64,000 nucleotides of DNA from Anabaena azotica FACHB-119 (GTDB taxonomy: Bacteria > Cyanobacteriota > Cyanobacteriia > Cyanobacteriales > Nostocaceae). Of the stretch, positions 16,872-25,454 are shown one piece after another. The stretch's first letter is position 1; each line of letters starts with the position of its first letter. The notes beneath the pieces were generated by a model. It was not told the DNA's origin and did not search any database. It saw nothing but the letters and a program-made list of their open reading frames with translations. A program made the translations under genes and the position numbers. Location of the stretch: assembly GCF_014697625.1 (NCBI RefSeq), contig NZ_JACJSG010000009.1:1-64000 (forward strand). The letters are read 5' to 3'.

Positions 16872-17336
16872 ATGAATAAAGCATTGGATGAAACGCTTTC
16901 GCTCAAACTTGCCGAAAGCATCAAAAGTAAGGCCAATAAACCCTTTGATAATGCTTATAAAGCCGCATTAGCAACACAAGGAGCAACTTATGTCCAAGGG
17001 TTTCTAGTGTGTGCAGGTAAGCCATACAAACCTAGAGAACACAGTTGGATTGAGATAGGGGACAGTATCGTCGATCCCACACTACCCCATCTGCACAAAA
17101 AATCGACAGAATTATGGTATTTTGTCGCTCAAAGCTTGAGTGTGAAAAAGCTCAAAGCAGTTATTGAAGAATCACAGGAAGATTATCCCGAAGATGACCC
17201 ACTACCCATCTACGGTGATGCACCTTATGAATATTATGGCGATGTCATGTTGGGTGGTCAAGAATATCTAGATGCCTATCAAGCCGCAGAGGCCAAGTGT
17301 AAAGAACTCCAAGCAATTCAATCGCAAAATAATTAA
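16872..17336 (+). CDS. Conserved hypothetical protein with HSW-DPT motif
   Basis: I do not recognise this 154-residue soluble protein. Visible features are YVQGFLVC followed by REHSWIEIGDSIVDPTLPHL (about 36-75), a pattern seen in papain/transglutaminase-like folds where Cys, His and Asp lie in that order. That is a suggestion only. The C-terminal half is acidic and tyrosine-rich (EDYPEDDPLPIYGDAPYEYYGD). There is no signal peptide or membrane segment. It follows an orphan terminator by 45 bp and precedes a GFA-family gene by 67 bp, possibly in the same transcript. Confidence 0.7.
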   Translation: MNKALDETLSLKLAESIKSKANKPFDNAYKAALATQGATYVQGFLVCAGKPYKPREHSWIEIGDSIVDPTLPHLHKKSTELWYFVAQSLSVKKLKAVIEESQEDYPEDDPLPIYGDAPYEYYGDVMLGGQEYLDAYQAAEAKCKELQAIQSQNN

Positions 17337-17403
17337 AGCACTACAGGTTGACAGAGGGGAGAAGCTAGAATAACTTACCTAATTCACCACATCGGAGGAT
17401 AAT

Positions 17404-17832
17404 ATGTCAAATAACAATCAAGGTAAAGGAATTTGTCTGTGTGGAGCAGCTCGTATTTCTGTTAAGAATATGAGTAAAAATATAGGTGGATGCCACTGTC
17501 AAATGTGTAGAAGATGGGGAGGCGGCCCTTTGTTAGTAGTTGACTGCGGTAGCGATGTTTCGTTTGTAGAGGAAGAAAACATCACTGTATTTAATTCGTC
17601 TCAATGGGCTGAACGTGGCTTTTGCAATCAATGCGGCACTCACTTATTTTATAGATTGAAAGCAAACAATCAGTACTTTATTCCTGTTGGGTTATTTGAA
17701 CAACCTCAAGATTTTGTTTTTGATCATCAAATATTTATTGATGAAAAACCTGCCTATTATTGCTTTGCAAATGAAACACAAAACCTGACTGGAGCAGAGG
17801 TTTTTGCTCAGTTTGCTCCACCAACAATTTGA
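17404..17832 (+). CDS. GFA (CENP-V/glutathione-dependent formaldehyde-activating) family protein
   Basis: The 142-residue protein carries the zinc-ligand pattern of the GFA fold: CLCGAARI near the N terminus, then GCHCQMCRRWGG and GFCNQCGTHLFYRL. These are small zinc proteins with two metal sites. Only some members act on S-hydroxymethylglutathione, so the reaction is not assigned. GGAGGA five bases before the ATG is a strong ribosome-binding site. It may share a transcript with the upstream hypothetical gene. Confidence 0.88.
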   Translation: MSNNNQGKGICLCGAARISVKNMSKNIGGCHCQMCRRWGGGPLLVVDCGSDVSFVEEENITVFNSSQWAERGFCNQCGTHLFYRLKANNQYFIPVGLFEQPQDFVFDHQIFIDEKPAYYCFANETQNLTGAEVFAQFAPPTI

Positions 17833-17949
17833 TGCTAACTAAAAAAATGGTCAGGTTATGAGCGGGAGTAGATTTCCCAGAATTAGCTCAATAATGTGAC
17901 TTAATTGACAATTAAGATGGATCTGCTAGTGTTTTAGCGTTAGCTATAA

Positions 17950-18153
17950 TTAACTACCTTTACCTGGGGTCGTGGGGCTAGGTGTAGGTGTAGGTGTAGT
18001 TGGGCTAGGTGTAGGTGTGGTAGGGCTAGGTGTGGGGGACTCTTGTGCAATTAAATCTTGCGGTTGATTAATGAGTGAAGATTTAACAGAAATTATTCCA
18101 CTCAAACCTGCTCCTAAAAGTACTGCGATCGCAGCATAAGCTATGCTTTTCAT
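17950..18153 (-). CDS. Small secreted or anchored protein with Pro/Thr/Ser repeat tail
   Basis: Sixty-seven residues: an N-terminal hydrophobic segment (YAAIAVLLGAGLSGI) that looks like a signal peptide or anchor, a short middle, then SPTPSPTTPTPSPTTP repeats to the end. The repeat DNA is a tandem GGTGTAGGTGTAG-type array, so the tail length may vary between strains. Function is unknown; such tails often sit in the periplasm or cell wall. AAAAGGGTAG ahead of the ATG is a plausible ribosome-binding site. Confidence 0.6.
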   Translation of the reverse strand: MKSIAYAAIAVLLGAGLSGIISVKSSLINQPQDLIAQESPTPSPTTPTPSPTTPTPTPSPTTPGKGS

Positions 18154-18301
18154 AAGCTACCCTTTTGGGGATAATGTTCACCTAATTGTGAGCAACTACC
18201 CAAAAGACAATATATAACTTAAGTTAGAAGCATTTGTTTCTATTTTTCTCCCACAAGAGTGATGTCATACTTTTAATATCTATATAATTACACCCATCAG
18301 A

Positions 18302-18706
18302 CTAATTAGATTTACCATCGCTCCCAAAATACTCTCGATAACTACAAATTTTGTCGCCACGCACATCAAAAGACACAGCTACACGATTTTTATAAGGTTT
18401 TCCTAATAATAGCCCCTCGTCTCGAAACTCAAAGACTACCGTTGTTTCATTGCTAGTAACCCGGTCTAGAGATGTTAGTTTGAGTCCAGGTTGGAAAGAC
18501 TCAGAAACATATGTAAAAAATTCCTGGGCGCGTTCTTTACCTACATTCAAACCGTGGAATTTACCCACGGGAAACCAGAAAGTAAAGTCATCTGTCAGCA
18601 TATCAAGAAATTTTTGCCATTCTCCCGTTGCTAGACCTTGAGTAAAATATTCAAACCCTTGATGAGCAACTTTTAGGGTGTTCTCTGCATTTTGTGTCAT
18701 CATCAT
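18302..18706 (-). CDS. SnoaL-like/nuclear transport factor 2 fold protein
   Basis: About 134 residues with the alpha+beta cone fold of the NTF2/SnoaL group. Helical QGFEYFTQGLATGEWQKFLDMLTDDFTFWFP leads into strands (TTVVFEFRDEG, KNRVAVSFDVRGDKICSYREYFG). Members include ketosteroid-isomerase-like enzymes and binding proteins; no specific reaction can be assigned. Three consecutive ATG codons (18706, 18703, 18700) could start it; I used the first. It runs away from the bicupin gene, with a family B element between them. Confidence 0.78.
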   Translation of the reverse strand: MMMTQNAENTLKVAHQGFEYFTQGLATGEWQKFLDMLTDDFTFWFPVGKFHGLNVGKERAQEFFTYVSESFQPGLKLTSLDRVTSNETTVVFEFRDEGLLLGKPYKNRVAVSFDVRGDKICSYREYFGSDGKSN

Positions 18707-18763
18707 TAACTGGATATACAATAAATTTAATTATCTATGATTTCATCTGTCTAAAATTATTTT

Positions 18764-18868
18764 AGGACTTACGCAAGTGTCATAATCAAACTATCTGTAG
18801 GGTGCGTCAGCCCCAATAATGTCGTACAGATTCAAGGCTTTTCCACATCTGACGCACCCTACCCCAAA
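18764..18868. mobile_element. Family B MITE-like element, copy 1 (right end missing)
   Basis: It starts AGGACTTACGCAAGTGTCAT and contains TAGGGTGCGTCAGCCCCAAT with TTCCACATCTGACGCACCCT. It is about 85 percent identical by eye to the reverse complement of 37897-38020. The closing repeat GTTGCGTAAGTTC of copy 2 is absent here, so this copy is truncated on the right. The rest of the gap to 19050 holds no further gene. Confidence 0.8.
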
Positions 18869-19050
18869 TCAGGTGACAAAATTAGTAAAACATATTTTGG
18901 TGGGTGTGGCGATCGCTAGCACTGCTTTACTTCACTATCAGCAGTAGTTTTGACCTTTGTAGCGCAAAAAGTCAAAACCAAGTTTGAAGATTGATACAAT
19001 CCCCATTAGCTTTTAAGTGCCACAATTGTGATCACTAAGCAGGTACTCAA

Positions 19051-19956
19051 ATGAACAATCATACTTTTACAGGGCGCACACATGTAGAAACTGAGGAGTC
19101 ACTTAATTCTGTACTCAGCTTTCCCCAAGTGCCTTTTAATGTGAAAAACTTTGTTGATAGTACACATGGTACTGCCCAGATTCTATCCATCGACAAAAAT
19201 ACAGGAGAATCTACACAACGAGTCATCCTCAAACAAGGTTGGAACGCACCCATAGGTCATTTCACCACAGATGTAGAAATTTTTGTCCTCCAAGGCACAG
19301 TTTACCAGGGTGGATTTTCCTTACGCCATCTCAGTTACTCCTTTATTCCGGCTGGAGTACCGACTGGCCCTTGGAAAGCAGAAGAAGACACCATTCTTTT
19401 GTGGATGCCAGATGCTAACCCCAGTTATATCACACAAGACTATGCAGAACTAGAGCAAATTCCCGAAAACTCTGTATATCATCCGTATATGCAGACCCAT
19501 GAAAGGATGACTGAGTATATACCTTTACAAGAACTCCATGCCATGAAATGGGAGAGTACAACCTTCTTACCTCCAGGTTCAGCGCGAAAAAGCTTATATA
19601 CCAACAAAAAAACCGGCCGCGCTACTTGGATTCTGGGGTTAGTACCTATGTGGATCGAAGGTAACTTTTATGCTGGACATCCCACCACGGAGGAAGCCTA
19701 CGTTATCTCTGGAGATGTGCTGGGACATTGGTCTATGAGTGACGATCCTTTCAATAGGCGCTATAGTGCCATGCGTAAAGATGGTTACTATTGGCGACCA
19801 GCACACATTCCCCACGGCCCGTTCTGGACAGAAAGTGGCGCATTACTGCTGTTTCGCACTAATGACCGCCTAGACTGTTATTGGATACTACATAACCCAG
19901 ATATTACTCAACAGGATCAACAACGTCTCCAGGCTGCACTTGAGCAGAATAAATGA
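19051..19956 (+). CDS. Bicupin protein (DUF4437/cupin-like)
   Basis: The 301-residue protein has two cupin-like halves. The first (about 50-115) shows GWNAPIGHFTTDVEIFVLQGTV and YSFIPAGVPTGPW. The second (about 185-285) shows YAGHPTTEEAYVISGDVLG and YYWRPAHIPHGPF. His and Glu occur at the usual metal-ligand positions of each half. This looks like a DUF4437-type cupin; members are mostly uncharacterised metal-binding oxygenase- or sugar-binding-like folds. No signal peptide. It lies 270 bp before, and convergent with, a dioxygenase-like gene in an enzyme-rich stretch, so a shared metabolic role is possible. Confidence 0.72.
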   Translation: MNNHTFTGRTHVETEESLNSVLSFPQVPFNVKNFVDSTHGTAQILSIDKNTGESTQRVILKQGWNAPIGHFTTDVEIFVLQGTVYQGGFSLRHLSYSFIPAGVPTGPWKAEEDTILLWMPDANPSYITQDYAELEQIPENSVYHPYMQTHERMTEYIPLQELHAMKWESTTFLPPGSARKSLYTNKKTGRATWILGLVPMWIEGNFYAGHPTTEEAYVISGDVLGHWSMSDDPFNRRYSAMRKDGYYWRPAHIPHGPFWTESGALLLFRTNDRLDCYWILHNPDITQQDQQRLQAALEQNK

Positions 19957-19974
19957 GTAGGTTTCTTACATATC

Positions 19975-20117
19975 ACTAATGGCGTGTCAAGACTAAAATA
20001 GTGCAATAGATTTGAAAAAATTGAACGCAGATAAACGCAGATAAACGCAGATGAGTAGGGGCGCACAGATGTGCGTCCCTACCCATATATCTGTCGCATT
20101 CTTTTTTCCAATTGGTA
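19975..20117. mobile_element. Family A MITE-like element, copy with altered right end
   Basis: The left end ACTAATGGCGTGTCAAGACT matches the family A terminal repeat. GTGCAATAGATTTGAAAAAA and three AACGCAGATA cores follow. The right half instead carries GTAGGGGCGCACAGATGTGC and its inverted partner TGCGTCCCTAC, shared with the copy at 35915. The element sits between two convergent genes. Confidence 0.7.
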
Positions 20118-20224
20118 TTAGCATAGACAAGCCACTAGTAGAAAAATCTCCCAACCATAAAACAATTCATAATAGGCTAGAGAATTTCTCTTGAGAGAGT
20201 TTCCCAGCCTATCTAAAAATTGGA

Positions 20225-21025
20225 TTAAACTCCTAAAGCCTTATCCCACTCTAACTGATGAGCTAAACCATACTTAATAAAATCCTCTTCTTTCGCTTTA
20301 TCACTTTTCCCGAATACACCCAAGCTGTAAGGATTATCTTGCATACGTTGTGCAACTTGTTCCTGTTCAAATTGTATGACTTCTGCTCTCGGCTTATCTG
20401 GTTTAAAAAAGTCTACAACCAAAACAGTCCTATCATAATTGGTATAATTATGGGGACAGTGTGGATAACTGTGATCTAAAATCAAAAATTCTCCTTTATG
20501 CCAATAAAGCTTATCATGGCATATTTTCATCGCCACATCACCTTCAGGCACAATCAAACCTAAATAACCGCGATTCATATGTGGGTTATAGTTAACATGA
20601 AGCTTAATATCTAACCCTGGATGAAATGTCCCAAAATACGCATTTCTAATAATATCCTCATTAAGTAAGTTTACTTGTTTTATCACCTGGGCTAAATTAG
20701 GAAAATATGTTTTTCTTAACGCTAACGCTTTTTCTGAAGCCTCATCAGTTTGATAGTCTGGATATTGAATTTGATGCAATTGAATATATTCTTCAATAAA
20801 CAGACCTTGGAATAAAATTCCAAAAGCGCTATATTTTGAATCACCCTTGGCTTTTATAGTTTTACTTTTAGGCCCTAAAACATCATAAGTAAATTTTAAC
20901 TCCTCAGTTGATGCCTGCTTAATAAAACTTGTAAATTCATCTCTAATCACCTTCCATTTCTCTTGAAAATTATTCAAGAAGGGAAATTCTTCTGGATTTA
21001 AATGGTACTCGTTAAAATTTGCCAT
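20225..21025 (-). CDS. Aspartyl/asparaginyl beta-hydroxylase-like 2-oxoglutarate dioxygenase
   Basis: The 266-residue protein has the AspH/PF05118 core: H143 in KLHVNYNPHMNRGYLGL, then VPEGDVAMKICHDKLYW, H189 in LDHSYPHCPHN and R199 in DRTVLVVDFF. In the family the two histidines bind Fe(II) and the arginine binds 2-oxoglutarate. No signal peptide or membrane anchor is seen, unlike animal AspH, so it is probably a cytoplasmic small-molecule or protein hydroxylase. GAGGAG precedes the ATG. It is divergent from the hydantoinase operon across about 137 bp. A stem (AGGCT/AGCCT) past its stop may end transcription. Confidence 0.82.
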   Translation of the reverse strand: MANFNEYHLNPEEFPFLNNFQEKWKVIRDEFTSFIKQASTEELKFTYDVLGPKSKTIKAKGDSKYSAFGILFQGLFIEEYIQLHQIQYPDYQTDEASEKALALRKTYFPNLAQVIKQVNLLNEDIIRNAYFGTFHPGLDIKLHVNYNPHMNRGYLGLIVPEGDVAMKICHDKLYWHKGEFLILDHSYPHCPHNYTNYDRTVLVVDFFKPDKPRAEVIQFEQEQVAQRMQDNPYSLGVFGKSDKAKEEDFIKYGLAHQLEWDKALGV

Positions 21026-21162
21026 TAGCTTTTCTCCTCAAGATGGTTAAATAAAAAACTGTTACATAGTAATAGGATTTGGTTCGCGTTCCGGTACGAT
21101 GTGGGAATTGCTGACTACATCAGAATCTTCACTTCTGTAATCATTTTAGTGTGAGGTCTATT

Positions 21163-22632
21163 GTGACTGAACCTCCAGTATTAGATCAAATTATCAAAAA
21201 TGTGCGAGTAGTTCGTCCCCATGATGATACTGTGGAACTACTTGATATAGGGATTAAAGATGGAAAATTCGCTCAAATTGCCCCTAATATCGCCGTAGAG
21301 CAAGGTCAACAAGTATTTGATGCCAAAAACCTCTTGGGCTTTCCAGGGCTTGTGGATGCCCATATGCACATTGGTATTTATCAACCCCTCGCTCAAGATG
21401 CAGTCACAGAAAGCAAAGCTGCGGCGATGGGGGGAGTAACAACTAGTCTCAACTACATTCGTACAGGACAATATTATCTCAATAAAGGTGGTTCATACCG
21501 CGATTTTTTTCCCGAAGTATTGGCATTATCCGCAGGTAATTTTTTTGTAGATTACAGTTATCATGTTGCACCGATCGCCAGTCAACACATCGAAGAAATA
21601 CCTCTATTATTTAGTGAATATGGGGTAACTTCCTTTAAAATCTTCATGTTTTACGGCGGCTATGGTTTGCATGGTTTATCAGACCAGCAAAACCTGTTTT
21701 TGATGATAAATAAAGAGGAACGTTACGACTTTGCCCACTTTGAGTTTATTATGCGCGGTATAACTCGCTTAATGGCAGAATACCCACAGGCGCGAGAATA
21801 TATTAGCTTGAGTTTGCATTGCGAAGTTGCAGAAATTCTCAATGCTTATACAAAAATTGTGCAGCATGATTCTAGTCTAACGGGACTACAAGCCTACAGT
21901 GCCGCACGTCCACCCCATTCGGAAGGTTTAGCAATTTCTATTGCTGCTTATTTGGCACATGAGACTAACTGTGCAAATATCAATTTATTACACTTGAGTT
22001 CGCGTAAAGCAATAGAAGCAGCTTTGACGATGCAAACTGCTTTTCCTCATATTAATTTTCGGCGAGAGGTGACAGTCGGACATTTATTATTAGATGTTGA
22101 CACACCCAATGGTACTTGGGCAAAAGTCAACCCACCTATTCGTCCCCGTGCTGATGTGGAATACTTATGGCAAGCTGTACTTAACCATCAAATAGATTGG
22201 ATAGTTAGTGACCATGCTTGCTGTTCTGCGGAACAGAAAATCAGTGCAAAAGAACCGAATAATATATGGTTAGCCAAGTCTGGTTTTGGTGGGACTGAAT
22301 ATTTACTTTCGGGTGTATTGAGTGAAGGTAGTAAGCGGGGAATGTCTTACAGTCATATGGCTAAGTTGTTATGTTGGAACCCATCACGGCGCTTTGGTTT
22401 GTTAACCAAAGGGGATATTGCTATTGGTTATGATGCTGATTTGGTGTTAGTAGACCCGAATGAAAGCTTTGTGGTAAATGCGGCTGAGTCGGAGTCACAG
22501 CAAGGTTATACACCTTTTGAGGGGATGGAGTTAACAGGAAGGGTGAAGAGTACGTTTTTAAGGGGAAATTTGATTTATCACAATGGACAAGTTATTGGTT
22601 CACCTATTGGATGTTATTTGAGAAGGAATTAG
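21163..22632 (+). CDS. Dihydropyrimidinase/hydantoinase-family amidohydrolase
   Basis: Numbered from the GTG at 21163, which has GAGG seven bases upstream (a GTG at 21151 is less likely), the 489-residue protein has the full binuclear metal site. H67 and H69 lie in VDAHMHIGI, the carboxylated K159 in GVTSFKIFM, H219 in SLHCEVAEI, H277 in LLHLSSRKA and D350 in IVSDHACCS. The KVNPPIRPRAD stretch is typical of hydantoinases and allantoinases. The family opens cyclic amides such as dihydropyrimidines, hydantoins or allantoin; which one is not evident. It is followed two bases later by the maleate-isomerase-like gene, so the two act together. Confidence 0.9.
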   Translation: MTEPPVLDQIIKNVRVVRPHDDTVELLDIGIKDGKFAQIAPNIAVEQGQQVFDAKNLLGFPGLVDAHMHIGIYQPLAQDAVTESKAAAMGGVTTSLNYIRTGQYYLNKGGSYRDFFPEVLALSAGNFFVDYSYHVAPIASQHIEEIPLLFSEYGVTSFKIFMFYGGYGLHGLSDQQNLFLMINKEERYDFAHFEFIMRGITRLMAEYPQAREYISLSLHCEVAEILNAYTKIVQHDSSLTGLQAYSAARPPHSEGLAISIAAYLAHETNCANINLLHLSSRKAIEAALTMQTAFPHINFRREVTVGHLLLDVDTPNGTWAKVNPPIRPRADVEYLWQAVLNHQIDWIVSDHACCSAEQKISAKEPNNIWLAKSGFGGTEYLLSGVLSEGSKRGMSYSHMAKLLCWNPSRRFGLLTKGDIAIGYDADLVLVDPNESFVVNAAESESQQGYTPFEGMELTGRVKSTFLRGNLIYHNGQVIGSPIGCYLRRN

Positions 22633-22634
22633 AC

Positions 22635-23378
22635 ATGGTGGACGTATTAGGATGGCGAAAGAAATTTGGCGTGCTTGCGCCCAGCACAAACACAATTGTT
22701 GAACCCGATTTTCATGCGATGGCGGTGCGGGGTGTTACTTCTCATATGTCCCGCATACATATCCGCGACCAGGACTTGAGTAGTGACACAAAGATGTTAA
22801 ATGTTTTGCAGCAAATCGATGATGAACTTTTCGCAGCAATTGAACGGATGATGACTGCGGGTGTCGATTACCTAATTATGGCGATGAGTGCTGAGACTTT
22901 TTGGGGAGGGAGTGAAGGTAACAAAGCGTTTGTCAAAAGGATTGAGGATTTTGCAGGTTTGAGGATAGCCTCCTGTGCTTCGGCGTATCAAGCAGCCCTA
23001 GAAGCGTTCAAGGTGAACAAAATTGCTGTCATCACCCCTTATCAGGCTGTAGCTGACGACAAAATCCGCCATTTCTTCAGCGATATCGGGGTGGAGGTTG
23101 TGCGCCTGAAAGGATTGCGTTGTCCTACTGCATTGGCGATCGCCGAAGTTTCGGAAGATACCCTGCGCCAGCATCTTCAGGAACTTGATGGTGATGATGT
23201 AGAGGCGATCGTGCAGATGGGTACTAATTTAAGTATGCTGCGGTTGGCTGATGAGGCGGAACGGTGGCTAGGAAAGCCTGTAATTGCTGTGAATGCGGCT
23301 ACTTGGTGGTATGCTTTACGGCAAAATGAAATTGGCGATCGCGTCTATGGATGTGGCAGACTCTTGAGAGAGTTTTGA
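22635..23378 (+). CDS. Maleate isomerase/arylmalonate decarboxylase-family protein (Asp/Glu racemase superfamily)
   Basis: The 247-residue protein opens with the superfamily motif FGVLAPSTNTIVEPDF, contains AVITPYQAVADDK, and ends with GKPVIAVNAATWWYAL. At the two places where racemases and maleate isomerases carry catalytic cysteines, this protein reads IMAMSAETFWGG and VQMGTNLSML. Both nucleophiles therefore appear to be absent, although alignment by eye is approximate. The start at 22635 has AAGGA upstream and lies two bases after the hydantoinase stop, so they are co-transcribed. A role on the ring-opened hydantoinase product is inferred. Confidence 0.85.
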   Translation: MVDVLGWRKKFGVLAPSTNTIVEPDFHAMAVRGVTSHMSRIHIRDQDLSSDTKMLNVLQQIDDELFAAIERMMTAGVDYLIMAMSAETFWGGSEGNKAFVKRIEDFAGLRIASCASAYQAALEAFKVNKIAVITPYQAVADDKIRHFFSDIGVEVVRLKGLRCPTALAIAEVSEDTLRQHLQELDGDDVEAIVQMGTNLSMLRLADEAERWLGKPVIAVNAATWWYALRQNEIGDRVYGCGRLLREF

Positions 23379-23416
23379 TTAAGCCACTACCATTGACAAT
23401 AGCAACCGCAGCAATA

Positions 23417-24811
23417 TTACTGTGACATCAGTCGTTGTTTCACTTCATCGGCTAAATCTGCTAACGCGACTTCTACTTGCTCACCTGTTTTTAAATCCTT
23501 AAGGGAAGATTTCTGTGCTGCTGCTTCATCTGCACCGATAATTACACAGAATCTAATTCCCTGTTTATCTGCGGCTTGAAATTGCTTACCTAACTGGCGT
23601 TTTTCAAAGTTAGTAATGACGTTAAGACCTGCTTGTCGTAACTGTTGCGATACTTTTAAATAAGTCGGCATTAAGTCTTCCTGCATATTCACCACTACCA
23701 CTTGCGCTGGTGTTGCTGGTAAGGTGTTTAAAATGCCTGCTTTGAGTAAGCGGCTAATTAAGCGAGTCAAGCCGATGGAAATCCCCACACCGGGCATTTT
23801 TTCACCTAGAAACATTCCCACTAATTCTTCATATCTGCCGCCAGAACAGATACTTCCTAATGCTTCGTGTCCAATCAAAGTTGTTTCGTAAACTGTGCCT
23901 GTGTAGTAGTTTAAACCACGAGCGATCGCCAAATCAATACAATACCTTTTATCATTAACTCCAAGATTCCTGACACCTGTAATTACTGTCTCTAATTCAG
24001 TCACACCCAGGGTAAATTGCTCGGCTTCTGGTAGACTCTGCGAAAGATGTTTAAGTTTATCTAATACATCATCAACGCTACCATCAATTTTGATGAAATC
24101 GATAATTTTTTGTGTCTGTTCTGCCGATATACCTTCTTTCTCTAACTGCTGTTTGACTTTCGCTTCACCAATTTTTTCTAAATCATCAATAATACTAATA
24201 CAAGTTTTAATTTGAGTTTCGCTAATTCCTAATGATTGAAAGAAACCTGTCAGAATTTTTCGGTTATTGATGCGAATTACAAAGTCCCCAATATTAACAG
24301 CTTCAAATATCTCTGTGATAATTGCAGGCATTTGAGCATCATACAGCAAGCTGAGTTCCTTCCGCCCAACTACATCTATATCACACTGGCGAAATTGGCG
24401 AAAACGCCCATCTTTTGCACGTTCTCCTCGGAAAACTACGTCCATTTGATAACGTGCAAAGGGAAAGGTTAATTCATTGAGGTGACGGGCAATATACGCG
24501 GCTAAAGGAACAGTTTGGTCAAACTTTAAAGCTCTAGCTTCTGAACCTGTTTCACCTGATTTATCTTTTTCTGCTTGGCGATTCGGTGGTAAAATAGGGT
24601 CGATACCATAAATAATATTGTCGCCTTGATTACCTTTAGCTTGTAATACTTCTAACCTTTCAACGGCGGGAGTTTCAATAGGTGTAAATCCATAGCTTTC
24701 ATAAACTCTACGGATGGTATCTAGTAAATATAATTCTAGGCGTTTTTCGCTAGGCAGAAATTCGGGAAATCCGCTAGGGGTTGAGAAGTTAATTTTATCG
24801 TTTTTTGCCAT
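23417..24811 (-). CDS. hisS: Histidyl-tRNA synthetase
   Basis: HisRS charges tRNA-His. The 464-residue class II synthetase has motif 1 in the N-terminal region, motif 2 in FRQFRQCDIDVVG, the HisA signature ARGLNYYTGTVYE and motif 3 in MPGVGISIGLTRL. A C-terminal anticodon-binding domain (about 365-464) includes VVVVNMQEDLMPTYLK. It is longer than many cyanobacterial HisRS because of a helical insertion at about 195-270. It is convergent with the maleate-isomerase-like gene, 38 bp apart, with no clear terminator in between. Confidence 0.96.
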   Translation of the reverse strand: MAKNDKINFSTPSGFPEFLPSEKRLELYLLDTIRRVYESYGFTPIETPAVERLEVLQAKGNQGDNIIYGIDPILPPNRQAEKDKSGETGSEARALKFDQTVPLAAYIARHLNELTFPFARYQMDVVFRGERAKDGRFRQFRQCDIDVVGRKELSLLYDAQMPAIITEIFEAVNIGDFVIRINNRKILTGFFQSLGISETQIKTCISIIDDLEKIGEAKVKQQLEKEGISAEQTQKIIDFIKIDGSVDDVLDKLKHLSQSLPEAEQFTLGVTELETVITGVRNLGVNDKRYCIDLAIARGLNYYTGTVYETTLIGHEALGSICSGGRYEELVGMFLGEKMPGVGISIGLTRLISRLLKAGILNTLPATPAQVVVVNMQEDLMPTYLKVSQQLRQAGLNVITNFEKRQLGKQFQAADKQGIRFCVIIGADEAAAQKSSLKDLKTGEQVEVALADLADEVKQRLMSQ

Positions 24812-24946
24812 GCGTCTACCTTGTCTAGTAACCGTTTTAAATAATAAATCAATTATTCAAGAATATATGCTGTTATTTCATTTTGACAGCAAATTGTGCG
24901 TCCACTGGGTGAACGCACTCTAGAAATTTTGGAATATGGTGAATTA

Positions 24947-25390
24947 TTATTTTATCCGTTTTTCTTGAATTAGAGTACGTTGGTAAATTTGATGGTCTTT
25001 AAACCAATGCCAAGTTCTGGCACGATGGTTATTATCAGGGCTAATTTGAATCATTTCATACAAATACATTCCTGGGGCTGACTTGTAAGAAAACCATAAG
25101 ATAACGGTGGAATCGTCTATTTCCCAGGCTTTGCCGAGAATGCGATCGCTATCAAACCACAGTGTTTTATCTCTGTAGGTTCCCGGAAACTGATGTTCTT
25201 CTTTTTTACCATCAGCCCAGGTATAGCGATTTACTTGGTAGTAGGGATAAGGGCCATCTGCGGGAAATTGACAGCTTAAATGGGATTCATGCTGATCGAG
25301 GATTTTCCCAGAGGTATCAATTAATGTATATGTACCCACCCATTCACCTTCATGACGGGCTAGGACGGGCATTTCTTCGCGGATGGACAT
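24947..25390 (-). CDS. Conserved cyanobacterial protein of calycin-like type (DUF3598-like)
   Basis: The 147-residue protein begins MSIREEMPVLARHEGEWVGTYTLID and continues as beta-rich repeats (HLSCQFPADGPYPYYQ, EHQFPGTYRDKTLWFD, TVILWFSYKSAPG). This resembles small lipocalin/calycin-like proteins. The frame stays open upstream to 25444, but those 18 residues are translated STRR repeats, so I place the start at 25390. It lies 64 bp downstream of aroA, possibly in the same transcript. Function is unknown. Confidence 0.75.
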   Translation of the reverse strand: MSIREEMPVLARHEGEWVGTYTLIDTSGKILDQHESHLSCQFPADGPYPYYQVNRYTWADGKKEEHQFPGTYRDKTLWFDSDRILGKAWEIDDSTVILWFSYKSAPGMYLYEMIQISPDNNHRARTWHWFKDHQIYQRTLIQEKRIK

Positions 25391-25453
25391 AGGGGACTGG
25401 GTATTGGGGACTGGGGAGTGGGGGGAGATGGGGGAGAATAACAACTGTCAACT
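25391..25453. repeat. STRR repeats between aroA and the calycin-like gene
   Basis: GGGGACTGGG-type heptamers followed by two AACTGTC units fill the whole gap. They extend the reading frame of the downstream gene artificially. Confidence 0.85.
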
Positions 25454-25454
25454 G

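Noticed and set aside
16667..16879. A 70-codon plus-strand frame before the hypothetical gene at 16872
   Set aside because: It contains the orphan terminator, has no ribosome-binding site and overlaps the next start.
21026..21162. Possible NtcA site in the divergent promoter
   Set aside because: No GTA-N8-TAC match with correct spacing was found; TTACATAGTAA is only a partial resemblance.
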